Positions 25,614 to 34,834 of a stretch of 64,000 nt of DNA are shown piece by piece. The notes beneath the pieces are model-generated. The model was given only the letters and a program-made list of their open reading frames with translations, did no database searches and was not told where the DNA came from. Source of the DNA: Pseudomonas hunanensis. Lineage in GTDB: Bacteria; Pseudomonadota; Gammaproteobacteria; Pseudomonadales; Pseudomonadaceae. The stretch spans positions 124,001 through 188,000 of the forward strand of contig NZ_QJRC01000088.1 of NCBI RefSeq assembly GCF_013393325.1, read 5' to 3'. How positions within the stretch are numbered: position 1 is the first letter of the stretch; every line of letters begins with the position of its first letter. Made by a program: the position numbers and the translations under genes.

Positions 25614-26861
25614 TTACTCCGGCAGCAGGCTTTCGCCAGCGTACAGTTCGGCGATGGTCTCGCGGCGGCGTACTTCGAACGCCTGGTCGCCGTCGACCAG
25701 GATTTCAGCGCAACGGCCACGGGTGTTGTAGTTGGAACTCATGACAAAACCATAGGCGCCCGCAGAGGCTACGGCCAGCAAGTCACCTTCGGCCAGGTTC
25801 AGCACGCGGTCCTTGCCAAGGAAGTCGCCGGTCTCGCAGATAGGGCCGACCAGGTCGTAGGCACGGCCTTCGCCCGCACGAGGCTTGACTGCGCTGACAC
25901 CCATCCAGGCTTGATACAGGGCCGGCCGAATCAGGTCGTTCATCGCCGCATCGATGATGGCGAAGTCCTTGTGTTCGGTGTGCTTGAGGTATTCCACACG
26001 GGTCAGCAGCACGCCAGCGTTGGCCACGATGTAGCGGCCCGGCTCGAACACCAGGGCCAGGTCGCGCTCGCCCACGCGCTCGCGGATGGCTTTGATGTAG
26101 TCGGCCACCAGCGGCGGCTGTTCGTCGCGGTAGCGAACGCCAACACCGCCGCCCAAGTCCAGGTGGCGCAGGTGGATACCGCATTCGGCCAGGCGGTCGA
26201 CCAGTACCAGCAGGCGGTCGAGTGCGTCGAGGAACGGCTCCACGGTGGTCAGCTGCGAGCCAATGTGGCAGTCGACACCGACCACTTCCAGGTTCGGCAG
26301 CTGCGCGGCACGCACGTAGATGGCCTCGGCGTCGGCGATGGCGATGCCGAACTTGTTTTCTTTGAGGCCTGTGGAGATGTAAGGGTGGGTACCGGCATCG
26401 ACGTCCGGGTTGACGCGCAGCGACACCGGGGCAACCTTGCCCATTTCAGCGGCCACTACTTGCAGGCGCTCCAGTTCGTCGGTGGATTCGACGTTGAAGC
26501 AGTGCACGCCAACTTCCAGGGCGCGGCGCATGTCTTCACGGGTTTTACCGACGCCGGAGAAGACCACGCGGTCTGCGCGCCCGCCAGCGGCCAGCACGCG
26601 CTCCAGCTCACCGCCGGAGACAATGTCGAAACCTGCGCCCAGGCGCGCCAGTACATTCAGTACGCCCAGGTTGGAGTTGGCCTTTACCGCGAAGCACACC
26701 AAGTGTTCAGTGCCTTGCAGGGCATCGGCGTAGCTACGGTACTGGGCCTCGATGTGGGCGCGCGAATACACGTAGGTGGGGGTGCCGTAGCGCTCGGCGA
26801 TGGCCGACAGGGCCACGCCTTCCGCGAACAGCTCACCGTCGCGGTAGTTGAAAGCGTTCAT
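25614..26861 (-). CDS. lysA: Diaminopimelate decarboxylase LysA
   Basis: 415 residues, fold type III PLP enzyme. Lys60 (CFAVKANSN) binds PLP; HIGSQ and the glycine loop ([11 protein letters not shown]) bind the phosphate and cofactor; CETGDFLG carries the active-site Cys. It makes lysine from meso-diaminopimelate. It lies between lptM and dapF on the minus strand. The same chromosome region also degrades lysine (amaB/amaA/hglS), but in a separate operon about 20 kb away. Confidence 0.95.
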   Translation of the reverse strand: MNAFNYRDGELFAEGVALSAIAERYGTPTYVYSRAHIEAQYRSYADALQGTEHLVCFAVKANSNLGVLNVLARLGAGFDIVSGGELERVLAAGGRADRVVFSGVGKTREDMRRALEVGVHCFNVESTDELERLQVVAAEMGKVAPVSLRVNPDVDAGTHPYISTGLKENKFGIAIADAEAIYVRAAQLPNLEVVGVDCHIGSQLTTVEPFLDALDRLLVLVDRLAECGIHLRHLDLGGGVGVRYRDEQPPLVADYIKAIRERVGERDLALVFEPGRYIVANAGVLLTRVEYLKHTEHKDFAIIDAAMNDLIRPALYQAWMGVSAVKPRAGEGRAYDLVGPICETGDFLGKDRVLNLAEGDLLAVASAGAYGFVMSSNYNTRGRCAEILVDGDQAFEVRRRETIAELYAGESLLPE

Positions 26862-26870
26862 CTGGTTTCC

Positions 26871-27083
26871 TTACTGCGCTGGCGACTGCTCGGGCTCGGG
26901 CTGCAGTTCGGGCTGCTGCTCTTGTACCGGGGCCGGCTTGGCTTTGGGCTGGTGCTGGTGCGCCTTGTGCGCTTTGCCGTTATCGCCGTCTTCAGGCAGA
27001 TACAACGGGCCTTTCTGGCCGCAGGCAGAAACGAGGCAGGCAACAGCGACCAGCGCCGCGAAGGAGGAAATCAGGCGCTTCAT
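26871..27083 (-). CDS. lptM: LPS translocon maturation chaperone-type lipoprotein LptM (YifL)
   Basis: 70 residues. A lipoprotein signal ends at LVSA with lipidated Cys21, directly followed by the conserved GQKGPLYLP motif of LptM. The rest is a Pro/Gln/Glu-rich disordered tail. In E. coli LptM helps LptD fold and form its disulfides at the outer membrane. It is the first gene of the lptM-lysA-dapF-DUF484-xerC-HAD operon. Confidence 0.88.
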   Translation of the reverse strand: MKRLISSFAALVAVACLVSACGQKGPLYLPEDGDNGKAHKAHQHQPKAKPAPVQEQQPELQPEPEQSPAQ

Positions 27084-27273
27084 GGGTGAAATCCTTAGAA
27101 AAATGCAGTATTGCGCCCGAGTATACCGAGCGACCGGCGGCTTGCCTATGCAAGGACCGGTCCGCCGGGCGGGCTATTCTTACCCCCTTCAGTGGCTAAT
27201 CTTTGCATTCGGCGGCAAGCGCCCGTATCTTGCCCGGCTTGCCTGTAACGCAGCCAATTTCGAGGTTCCTGCA

Positions 27274-27606
27274 ATGAGTTTGAGTGAAGCGCGTTTCCAT
27301 GATCTGGTCGACGCGACCCAACAGGCCCTGGAAGACCTGTTCGACGAGAGCGGCATGGACCTGGACATGGAGAACTCCGCCGGCGTCCTTACCGTCAAGT
27401 TCGAGGGCGGCGCCCAACTGATCTTCAGCCGCCAGGAGCCGCTGCGCCAGCTGTGGCTGGCCGACCGTTCCGGTGGTTTCCACTTCGACTACGACGAAGA
27501 GAGCAAGAAGTGGGTGTGCGAAAAGAGCGAAGAACTGCTGGGCGAAATGCTCGAGCGCATCGTCTGGGAGCGGGCCGGCGAGAAGCTGGACTTCGACGAG
27601 ATCTGA
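27274..27606 (+). CDS. cyaY: Frataxin-like iron donor CyaY
   Basis: 110 residues. The acidic first helix (FHDLVDATQQALEDLFDESG) and the beta-sheet with LTVKFEGGAQLIFSRQEPLRQLWLA-type strands are the frataxin pattern. It binds iron and tunes Fe-S assembly by IscS. ATG 27274 opens the conserved MSLSEARFHD; the frame is open back to 26848 without meaning. Divergent from lptM, as commonly seen. Confidence 0.93.
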   Translation: MSLSEARFHDLVDATQQALEDLFDESGMDLDMENSAGVLTVKFEGGAQLIFSRQEPLRQLWLADRSGGFHFDYDEESKKWVCEKSEELLGEMLERIVWERAGEKLDFDEI

Positions 27607-27607
27607 C

Positions 27608-27832
27608 ATGAGCAGCGCCCAGGCTCGGCCGCCCAAGCCGCTTTACAGCAACGTCAGCCCCGCCGTGCCATCGCCGTGCATCAGCGTATGCCGGTTGGAC
27701 GAACAGCGGGTGTGCACAGGTTGCCACCGGCATGTCGAGCACATCCGCGAATGGCGCTCGGCTGACGACGAACGGCGTCGGCAGATCTGCCGCGAGGCCC
27801 AGGCCTTGCGCGATCAGGCTAAGGCACACTGA
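27608..27832 (+). CDS. DUF1289 small cysteine protein
   Basis: 74 residues with four cysteines at 24, 28, 36 and 39 (PCISVCRLDEQRVCTGCHR), a probable zinc or iron-sulfur site, then the helical EHIREWRSADDERRRQI typical of DUF1289. It starts 1 nt after the cyaY stop, so the pair is probably cotranscribed. Function unknown; the link to CyaY would suit a metal-related role, but this is inference. Confidence 0.85.
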   Translation: MSSAQARPPKPLYSNVSPAVPSPCISVCRLDEQRVCTGCHRHVEHIREWRSADDERRRQICREAQALRDQAKAH

Positions 27833-27903
27833 GCGCAGGGGCTTGAGTATTTACCCGGCTGTGGTAGTGTCGGGTTCTGCGTCGGTGACGCCAAAGCCTT
27901 CTC

Positions 27904-27928
27904 AAACCCCGCCCTTGGGCGGGGTTTT
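27904..27928 (+). terminator. Rho-independent terminator after the DUF1289 gene
   Basis: AAACCCCGCCCTTGGGCGGGGTTTT: strong stem with T-tract. Confidence 0.92.
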
Positions 27929-27978
27929 GCTTTATTTGCACATTGAAAACTGCCTGTTCAAAGGAGTCTGACTGGATC

Positions 27979-28389
27979 ATGAGCACCAAGCCTTCCCTCA
28001 TCCTCACCCGATTGGACGTACAACGTCTGGAGCGTCTGATCGACAGCCTCGACGAGAGTACGCCGGGTGTGCTCGCCTTGCAGGACGAGCTGGACCGCGC
28101 CGGGCAGGTGGTCGGTCACGAGGAAGTGCCAGCGGGCGTGGTGACCATGAACTCGCGCGTGCACTGCCGTGAGGAAGCCAGCGGCAAGGATTACCACCTG
28201 ACGTTGGTTTACCCGAAGGATGCCGGGCCGGAAGGCAAGGTTTCGATCCTGGCGCCCATTGGCTGCGCCTTGCTGGGGTTGTCGGTGGGCGAGCAGATCG
28301 ACTGGCCGGCACCGGGTGGCAAGACCCTCAAGCTGAAGCTGCTGGAAGTGGAATACCAACCGGAAGCGGCGGGCGATTTCGACCTGTAA
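27979..28389 (+). CDS. rnk: Nucleoside diphosphate kinase regulator Rnk
   Basis: 136 residues. A short N-terminal coiled coil (LTRLDVQRLERLIDSLDEST) and a C-terminal GreA/GreB-like FKBP domain (HLTLVYPKDAGPEGKVSILA, PIGCALLGLSVGEQIDWPAP) match Rnk. Rnk binds RNA polymerase near the secondary channel and affects Ndk levels and alginate in Pseudomonas. ATG 27979 follows AAAGGAGTCTG. Stands alone after a terminator and before a REP doublet. Confidence 0.9.
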   Translation: MSTKPSLILTRLDVQRLERLIDSLDESTPGVLALQDELDRAGQVVGHEEVPAGVVTMNSRVHCREEASGKDYHLTLVYPKDAGPEGKVSILAPIGCALLGLSVGEQIDWPAPGGKTLKLKLLEVEYQPEAAGDFDL

Positions 28390-28395
28390 GGGCCA

Positions 28396-28500
28396 AGGGG
28401 GCCGCTTTGCGGCCCATCGCGACACAAGGCCGCTCCTACAAGGAATCGCATTCCCCTGTAGGAGCGGCCTTGTGTCGCGATGGGGTGCAAAGCACCCCCG
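28396..28500. repeat. REP doublet of the GCGACACAAGGCCGC type
   Basis: Two inverted units sharing CATCGCGACACAAGGCCGCT and its complement, separated by about 20 bp and flanked by GGGGTGC/GCACCCC-type hairpins. It lies between convergent rnk and cyaA. A second copy of this type is at 57857-57976. Confidence 0.82.
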
Positions 28501-28505
28501 GCAAT

Positions 28506-31361
28506 TCAGGCGCTTTGCGCCAAAACCTGCTCCAGCCCCTCATTCAAAGCCTGCTCCAGCACCCGCTTGTAGCTCAGGTACACCTGCGTCGCCCCCAGCC
28601 GGTCATCCAGCAACTCGGATAAATCCAGGTCGGTGATATAGCACTGGTACTGCCCTGCGCCGTGGCGCTGGCCAATGATCTGCCGGGCCACCACCGCATA
28701 CAGCTGCTCGCCATGCTCCAGCTCGGAAAACTCCTGTTGGTCGCAATACAGCGTCACATGCGCCGCGCCCGCGACCCCGGCCTGGATGATCGCCTGCACC
28801 TCATAGTAAGGCTGGTCGCTGCCCTCGATCGGGGCCAGGCGCGGCTCGATGCTGCGTGCCTTGCCTGCGCCAGAGGGCAGAAGCTGCGCATAGTGGATAT
28901 CCAGCGAGGCCGGCCGCAGGCCGTCGAGCGGCAAGCGGGCATCGCGGCGCATCACCACCGAGCGCAGAAAGCGTTGCAGCGGCAGTAGCAAGTGCGTTTC
29001 GTCATGCAATGGCAGGCGTTGTTGCCACAGCGCGTTGTACTCATCCAACACATACAGCTCGGCCCAACCGTCCTGCAGGCGATAGAACACCTGGATACAG
29101 GCCGGCCTGCCGTGCTCCAGTACCAGGCGCAGGTCGTGGTCTTGCAGGGCGTTGGCGTCCAGGTACAGCGGGCTGTAGGCGCCGCGCTCTTCGCCCAGGT
29201 AGGCTAGCAGCGCCTCATGCTCGTCCAGGGTGGTCAGGCTGACATGCTGGGGTAGCAGCTCCAGTACATGGGTGTGCTGGGCTACCTGCAGCAGGTAGCG
29301 ATGGTGCAGCCCCTGGTCCAGCAGCAGTTGCACGGTGTCGAAAATCTCCTCTACACGCTGGCCGATGGCCTGGGCGCGGCTCTGGCAGAAGCAGCGCACC
29401 CGCACCCGCGGCCGGTGGCCGTGCAGTACCGGGCTGTTGAGGAAATCGCGCAGGCAGCGCACCAGTGCGTGCTCGCCGTCATAGCGCTGGACCAGCACCT
29501 CGTTCCAGCTGTTGATGGTGACCTGGTCCAGGGTCAGCACCAGGTTTTCGCGCACACCGGCGTAGCTCAGCGAGTCGGTGCGCTCGGTGGTCATCAGAAT
29601 GTTCAGGTCGCGGTGATGGCGCAGCGGGTCGATGGCGACATTGACCAGCAACAGCACCTCGTCGGCAACGCTGGGCTGCAGCAGGCGCACTTCACTGACG
29701 GTCGGCAAGGGCAGGGGAATGCTCTGCTGCAGGCAGCCCAGCAGGTTGAACAGCTCGTACTCGCCAAGGTCGCTACTGCCTGGGTGCAGCGCCAGGCGGG
29801 TGCTGCTGTCGATCACGCCGTTGCGATGGGCCCAGGCGAGCAGCTCGAGCAGCTCGCGGCAGCGCTTGATCGGGCTGAAGTGCTCCACCTCGTGGGTGCT
29901 CAAGTTGCCGCTGTAAAGCTCCCAGTGGTGGTTGCCCGGCTCCTTGCGGTTGGGTGCCTGGACCAAGGTCAAGGTGCCTTCGGCGAGGTCTGGGGCGATA
30001 CCGGGGTTGATCACTTCGACCTTGCCGGCGCGGCGCTCGAACGCCGCATACAGGCGCCGGCCCAGTACATTGAGGTCGCGCTGGTCGGCGCGGCTGCTGG
30101 CGTTCTGGGTGAGCGCGAACTGGCTGAGGAAGCGGTAACTGTGGTTCAGCTCGGCCACCAGTTCGCGGCGCTCGACAGCAACCTGTTGCACTTTCCATTG
30201 ACGGCGGCTGTCCAGCAAGGCCAGCTGTTGCTGGCTCCAGCCCCACTCGTCGGTCAGGCGCTGCAGCAGCCGGCGTTGCCAGCCCATGCTGCGACCCTGG
30301 TCGCTGAGCTTCTTGTTCACCTTGAGGTACAGGCTGCGGCGTACCAGCTCCAGGCGCGCGTGTTCGCCACGTTGCAGCAGGTAGCGTTCGATGCGCCGGT
30401 AAACCATCACGTAGGGGTCGAGCTCGTCGAGGTCTAGCTGGTTGGCGAACACGGCCTGCTTGTAGTCCAGGCTCAGGCAGCGCACGGCAGGGTGTTCGCT
30501 GGCGTAGGCTTCGGTCAGCAGCAGTTTGAGCAGCGATTTGTAGGGCGAGTCGATACCTTTGAACAACTGCCACAGGCCGGCGCCGACGAACTCGCCGGGC
30601 GGAATGTGCGCCAGGTTGCCGAGGTCGAGGGCGTCATGGCTGCGGATGAACCGTTTGGACAGCAGGGTCTGGGTATAACTGTGGTAGTTGTGTTCCTGAT
30701 ACACCGGCACCAGCCACCATAGCGGTGTGCGCCCGGCCAGCCACAGGGTGGTGCGGTAGAACTCGTCCAGCAGCAAGTAGTGCTGGGTGGTGCCACAGTC
30801 GTCGGAGCCGAGCTGGCCATCGCGCTCGCCATGGGCGAAGCCCTGCGTGTCGATCAGGAAAAAGTGTGCTTCGGCTCCCAGGCTTGCCGCCCAGGCCTCC
30901 AGTTGCTGGCACTTGCGGCGCAGTTCATCCAACTGGTGTTCGGGCAAGCCGGGTGCGTGGCACACCCACAGGTCCATGTCGCTGTGCTCGGCCTGGGCCA
31001 GCGAGCCCAGGCTGCCCATCAGGAACAGGCCGTGAATCGGACGTGGCGGGTTGCCATGCGCGGCCTTGTAGGTGAACGAGCGCGCCAGGCGCTGGGCCTC
31101 CGCCACCAGCTCGGCACCTGGCGCATAGCCCGATACGCCGGCAGGCGTACTGCCCGAGACGTAGCCTGGCAACAGCGGGTGGTTTACGTGAAACAGCAGC
31201 GGTAGCAGCGTCAGTACCTGTTGCTGACGTGTCGACAGGCCTTCCATTGCCCGCTGCAGCCGCCCTTGGTTTAACTGCAGGAAGCGCGCACGCAATGTCG
31301 CCAGGACCTTGCGGTCGATGCCTTCGTCCAGGTCGGGGCGGATTTCGTGAGGGTGGTTCAT
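28506..31361 (-). CDS. cyaA: Class I adenylate cyclase CyaA
   Basis: 951 residues. The N-terminal catalytic domain carries the nucleotidyltransferase signature GSLGSLAQAEHSDMDLWVCH, with G116-S117 and the metal ligands Asp128 and Asp130. The long C-terminal half is the regulatory region of the enterobacterial-type enzyme. It makes cAMP from ATP in the cytoplasm. Single gene convergent with rnk and divergent from the DUF188 gene. Confidence 0.93.
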   Translation of the reverse strand: MNHPHEIRPDLDEGIDRKVLATLRARFLQLNQGRLQRAMEGLSTRQQQVLTLLPLLFHVNHPLLPGYVSGSTPAGVSGYAPGAELVAEAQRLARSFTYKAAHGNPPRPIHGLFLMGSLGSLAQAEHSDMDLWVCHAPGLPEHQLDELRRKCQQLEAWAASLGAEAHFFLIDTQGFAHGERDGQLGSDDCGTTQHYLLLDEFYRTTLWLAGRTPLWWLVPVYQEHNYHSYTQTLLSKRFIRSHDALDLGNLAHIPPGEFVGAGLWQLFKGIDSPYKSLLKLLLTEAYASEHPAVRCLSLDYKQAVFANQLDLDELDPYVMVYRRIERYLLQRGEHARLELVRRSLYLKVNKKLSDQGRSMGWQRRLLQRLTDEWGWSQQQLALLDSRRQWKVQQVAVERRELVAELNHSYRFLSQFALTQNASSRADQRDLNVLGRRLYAAFERRAGKVEVINPGIAPDLAEGTLTLVQAPNRKEPGNHHWELYSGNLSTHEVEHFSPIKRCRELLELLAWAHRNGVIDSSTRLALHPGSSDLGEYELFNLLGCLQQSIPLPLPTVSEVRLLQPSVADEVLLLVNVAIDPLRHHRDLNILMTTERTDSLSYAGVRENLVLTLDQVTINSWNEVLVQRYDGEHALVRCLRDFLNSPVLHGHRPRVRVRCFCQSRAQAIGQRVEEIFDTVQLLLDQGLHHRYLLQVAQHTHVLELLPQHVSLTTLDEHEALLAYLGEERGAYSPLYLDANALQDHDLRLVLEHGRPACIQVFYRLQDGWAELYVLDEYNALWQQRLPLHDETHLLLPLQRFLRSVVMRRDARLPLDGLRPASLDIHYAQLLPSGAGKARSIEPRLAPIEGSDQPYYEVQAIIQAGVAGAAHVTLYCDQQEFSELEHGEQLYAVVARQIIGQRHGAGQYQCYITDLDLSELLDDRLGATQVYLSYKRVLEQALNEGLEQVLAQSA

Positions 31362-31527
31362 TGCGCGCTCGGGCAGGCCAGTGAAGCTGTGGCGAGTTTA
31401 GCCTGAGTGGCGGGGTCGGATAAGCAGTAATTGTAATTCTGGCGCCATTTTTCCAGCGTTCTCGCGCTCCAGCTTTCGCTGTGCTTCAGGCATGATGGGC
31501 GCATTGAGTCCAAGTCGAGAATTTCCG

Positions 31528-31980
31528 ATGCGTGTATGGATCGATGCCGATGCCTGCCCCAAAGCGGCCAGGGATCTGATCGTCAAGTTCGCCCTCAAGC
31601 GCAAGTTCGAGGTGGTGATGGTGGCGGGGCAGGCCGTGGCCAAGCCGGCGTTCGCGATCGTGCGCCTGATTGTGGTGCCCAGCGGCATGGACGCGGCCGA
31701 CGATTACCTGGTCGAGCACGCCGTGCCTGGCGAGTTGGTGATCTGCAGTGACGTACCGCTGGCCGACCGCCTGGTGAAAAAGGGCGTGGCGGCACTGGAC
31801 CCGCGTGGGCGAGAGTTCGACGAACGCAACATGGGCGACCGCCTGGCGGCGCGCAACCTGTTCACCGAGCTGCGCGAGCAGGGCCAGGTGGGGGGCGGGC
31901 AGGGCGCTTACGGCGAGCGGGAGAAGCAGGCATTTGCCAATGCGCTGGACCGGATCATTGCCCGGCTGTCCAAGTCCTGA
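31528..31980 (+). CDS. YaiI/YqxD family (UPF0178, DUF188) protein
   Basis: 150 residues. It begins MRVWIDADACPKAARDLIVK and has CSDVPLADRLVKKGVAALDPRG and FDERNMGDRLAARNLFTELR blocks, all typical of UPF0178, a PIN-like fold with conserved acidic residues. Nuclease activity is possible but unproven. ATG 31528 is the conserved start rather than 31492. Function unknown. Confidence 0.85.
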   Translation: MRVWIDADACPKAARDLIVKFALKRKFEVVMVAGQAVAKPAFAIVRLIVVPSGMDAADDYLVEHAVPGELVICSDVPLADRLVKKGVAALDPRGREFDERNMGDRLAARNLFTELREQGQVGGGQGAYGEREKQAFANALDRIIARLSKS

Positions 31981-31994
31981 AGAGCTTGCGGTTC

Positions 31995-32066
31995 TCTGTG
32001 GGAACGGCCTTGTGTCGCGAAAGGGGCGCGTTGCGGCCCTTTCGCGAGGCACAGAAGGCCGCGCCG
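31995..32066. repeat. REP element between the DUF188 gene and elbB
   Basis: CTGTGGGAACGGCCTTGTGT and a facing GCACAGAAGGCCGCG arm around a CGCGAAAGGGGCGCG...CCTTTCGCG inverted repeat. It separates two convergent genes. Confidence 0.65.
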
Positions 32067-32076
32067 CTTTCGGTGC

Positions 32077-32736
32077 TTACTCGTGTGTCAGTTCCAGCAC
32101 CCGGTCCACCAGCTTGTAGATGCCCCCCGCCGCTTCGCTGATCGACTTGGCTTCCATGTAAGCCGGCGTAGTCACCAGTTTGCGCTGGGAGTCTTCGACA
32201 ATATCGTGCACATCGCACTCCTCATGGGTGCCGCCCATCTTCTCGACCGCCGCCGCCGTGCCGGCGTCGCTGCCGATGGTGCAGACCACGCCCGGCCCGT
32301 AGATCTTCGCGGCCAGTGCCGGCGAGATGCAGATCAGCCCAACCGGCTTGCAGGCGTCGGCAAAGGCTTCGGCCAGGGTCAGTACGTCCGGGTTGATGCT
32401 GCAGTTGGCACCTTCCACGGCAAAATTGGAGAGGTTCTTTGCCGCCCCAAAACCGCCTGGCACGATCAACGCATCGAAGTCCTCGGCCTTGGCCTCGCGG
32501 ATGTCCTTGACCTCGCCGCGGGCTATGCGCGCCGATTCCACCAGCACATTACGCGACTCGGGCATTTCCTCGCCGGTCAGGTGGTTGATGACGTGCATCT
32601 GTGCAATGTTCGGCGCGAAGCACTGCACCTGCGCACCGCGCTGGTCGAGGCGCAGCAGGGTGATCACGCTTTCGTGGATTTCGGCGCCGTCGTACACGCC
32701 ACAGCCGGAAAGAATCACCGCTACTTTTTTTGTCAT
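32077..32736 (-). CDS. elbB: Glyoxalase ElbB (DJ-1/PfpI family)
   Basis: 219 residues of the class I glutamine amidotransferase-like DJ-1 superfamily. VAVILSGCGVYDGAEIHESV and FDALIVPGGFGAAKNLSNFA match ElbB; the nucleophile elbow is the Cys in LICISPALAAKIYGPG. E. coli ElbB has weak glyoxalase activity. GGAG lies 8 nt before ATG 32736; a GTG two codons upstream is a less likely start. Confidence 0.88.
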   Translation of the reverse strand: MTKKVAVILSGCGVYDGAEIHESVITLLRLDQRGAQVQCFAPNIAQMHVINHLTGEEMPESRNVLVESARIARGEVKDIREAKAEDFDALIVPGGFGAAKNLSNFAVEGANCSINPDVLTLAEAFADACKPVGLICISPALAAKIYGPGVVCTIGSDAGTAAAVEKMGGTHEECDVHDIVEDSQRKLVTTPAYMEAKSISEAAGGIYKLVDRVLELTHE

Positions 32737-32848
32737 GTTCACTACTCCAGTGTCGAGGCGCTAAATGTCCTCTAGTTTGGCAGATGTCGCCATAGGGATT
32801 CCCGCGAGTGCGGCCTAATCTTGGTGGATAACGCCTGAGGTCGTGCCC

Positions 32849-34144
32849 ATGGACCTGATACTGCTGGCTGTGCCGTTCTTCTTTGTGCTGATTGCCGTCG
32901 AGCTGGTAGCTGACCGCGTGCGTGGCCAGCGCAATTTCACCCTGGCCGACTCGATCAACAGCCTTAGCACCGGCGCACTGTCGACCAGTACCGGGCTGCT
33001 GACCAAAGGGGTAGGGCTGGTCACCTATGCACTGGCCTTTGAACACCTGGCGGTTTTGCGGTTGCCGGCAGAGGCGTGGTGGGTATGGCTGCTGGCCTTT
33101 GTCCTGTACGACTTCTGTTACTACTGGCTGCATCGCCTGGGGCATGAGCGCAACGTGCTGTGGGCCGCACACTCGGTGCATCACCAGAGCGAGGAGTACA
33201 ACCTCACCACGGCGCTGCGCCAGACCAGTAGCGGGTTCATCTTCTCGTGGCTGTTCTACCTGCCGCTGGCGCTGGTGGGCGTACCGCCACTGGTGTTCAT
33301 CACCGTGGCCTCGCTCAACCTGCTGTATCAGTTCTGGGTGCATACCCGACACATCCCCAAGCTTGGCTGGCTCGAGTGGGTGTTGATCACACCATCCAAC
33401 CATCGCGTCCACCATGCGCAAAACCCTGCTTACTTGGATCGCAATTACGGCGGTGTGTTCATTCTCTGGGACCGTCTGTTCGGCACCTTCAAAGAGGAGG
33501 ACCCGGCCGAGCCGGTGGTGTTCGGGGTGACGACACCGTTGGCCAGCTGGAACCCGCTGTGGGCCAACCTGCAGTTCTATGCCCAGCTCTGGCATGACGC
33601 CCGGCACACCACCAGCCTGCGGGACAAGCTGCGCATCTGGTTCATGCCCACCGGTTGGCGCCCGGCCGACGTGGCTGCGCGCTTCCCGCAGGCCAAGCAG
33701 GACCTGGCGCTGTTTCGCAAGTTCGAGATTGCCCTGGGTCGCGCGCAACAAGCCTACGTGGCGGCGCAGTTCGTGGTGTATGTGGCTTTGGGCAGCTACC
33801 TGATGGATGTGGCCGACCGCGTGCCGATCGCCGCGCTGGTGCTCGGCTGGTCGCTGATGGCGTTTGGTCTGTTCGTGCTGGGCGCTTTGCTGGAGAACCG
33901 GCGCTGGGCTGCGCGCCTGGAGCTAGCGCGGCTGCTGCTGAATGCGCCGGCGTTGTACCTGGCCGGCGCCTTGGGCTTAGCGGTGGTCGCGCCGCTGGCC
34001 TGGTTCCTGCTCGTGGCTTACAGCTTGCTCAGCCTCTGGGGCCTGGGCCAGGCCCGCCGCCTTGCGCTCCGCGCGCAGGGTGCGGAAGCGCCGACGCAGC
34101 CACAGCAGGCCGCCCAGCGCCACCAGGCCGCCGAGCACCCATAG
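32849..34144 (+). CDS. Sterol desaturase/fatty acid hydroxylase family membrane protein
   Basis: 431 residues. Integral membrane di-iron protein with the histidine clusters HRLGHE, HSVHHQSEEYNL and HRVHHAQN in the first half, and two or three further membrane helices in the C-terminal part. GAGGT precedes ATG 32849. The last 168 bp overlap the 3' end of dedA on the other strand. Substrate unknown; the family hydroxylates or desaturates lipids. The C-terminal region after residue ~380 is low-complexity (Ala/Gln rich). Confidence 0.85.
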   Translation: MDLILLAVPFFFVLIAVELVADRVRGQRNFTLADSINSLSTGALSTSTGLLTKGVGLVTYALAFEHLAVLRLPAEAWWVWLLAFVLYDFCYYWLHRLGHERNVLWAAHSVHHQSEEYNLTTALRQTSSGFIFSWLFYLPLALVGVPPLVFITVASLNLLYQFWVHTRHIPKLGWLEWVLITPSNHRVHHAQNPAYLDRNYGGVFILWDRLFGTFKEEDPAEPVVFGVTTPLASWNPLWANLQFYAQLWHDARHTTSLRDKLRIWFMPTGWRPADVAARFPQAKQDLALFRKFEIALGRAQQAYVAAQFVVYVALGSYLMDVADRVPIAALVLGWSLMAFGLFVLGALLENRRWAARLELARLLLNAPALYLAGALGLAVVAPLAWFLLVAYSLLSLWGLGQARRLALRAQGAEAPTQPQQAAQRHQAAEHP

Positions 34145-34621
34145 CTCGTAACGTTTCACGTTGCCCAGCAGGCCTTCGAGAATGGCGCCGAAGTGGTACG
34201 CGGCCGCGCCCAGGGCGATTGCCCAGATAGCCGCGCCAATGCCGTTCAGCAGCAGATAGCGGCGGGGTGGATAGCCCGACAGGCCAATGGCCACCGGCAT
34301 GACCGTGCGCAGGCCATAGACGAAGCGAAAACTCAGCACCCAGATATCAGGATGGCGGCGGATGTGGTCCAGCGCCCGGTCACCCATTGCCTGCCAGCGC
34401 GGCTTGCGCGCCAGGATCCTGCGCCCGTGGCGGCGGCCCATGAAGTACCACAGCTGATCGCCCGCGTAGCTGCCGAAGAAGGCCACCAGGCACACCAGCT
34501 TGATGTCCATGTAACCACGGAACGCAAGGAAACCCGCAAGCACCAGGATGGTCTCGCCTTCGAAGAAGGTGCCTAGAAAAAGGGCAAAGTAGCCGAAATC
34601 CTGCAGGAATTGTTGAAGCAT
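33977..34621 (-). CDS. DedA family inner-membrane protein
   Basis: 214 residues. FLGTFFEGETILVLAGFLAF, YAGDQLWYFMGRRHGRRIL and RFVYGLRTVMPVAIGLSGYP are the re-entrant loop and motif regions of DedA/SNARE-associated proteins, which help flip undecaprenyl or phospho-lipids and affect membrane charge. ATG 34621 (MLQQFLQDFGYFALFL) is the family start; a very long antisense frame extends beyond it through ppk and is not coding. The basic C-terminal tail is encoded opposite the hydroxylase gene. Divergent from ppk. Confidence 0.88.
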   Translation of the reverse strand: MLQQFLQDFGYFALFLGTFFEGETILVLAGFLAFRGYMDIKLVCLVAFFGSYAGDQLWYFMGRRHGRRILARKPRWQAMGDRALDHIRRHPDIWVLSFRFVYGLRTVMPVAIGLSGYPPRRYLLLNGIGAAIWAIALGAAAYHFGAILEGLLGNVKRYELWVLGGLVALGGLLWLRRRFRTLRAERKAAGLAQAPEAEQAVSHEQEPGQRRDHR

Positions 34622-34755
34622 TTTCTGAGGTGCTGGCGAAATGAACGCGAAGCCTACCCCTTCGCGCGCAATCGTGAAAGTGTCCAAATGTGTCTCGACG
34701 TGAACAATTCCTACACAGACAATGCCAGAGGCCACGCGCCATGGCTTGCCCTGGT

Positions 34756-34773
34756 GTGTAACACAGGCGTCAT
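34756..34773 (+). promoter_or_regulatory. Candidate PHO box upstream of ppk
   Basis: Two 7-bp half-sites, GTGTAAC and GCGTCAT, separated by 4 bp (ACAG) and thus 11 bp apart, match CTGTAAC-N4-CTGTCAT at 6/7 and 5/7. A TATCTT -10-like hexamer follows at 34784-34789. This suggests PhoB activation of ppk under phosphate limitation. Confidence 0.5.
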
Positions 34774-34834
34774 AATGGGCGCTTATCTTGCCGCTCAATT
34801 GATGATAGGGCGTTAACGTCCTCAGGAACGCCAG

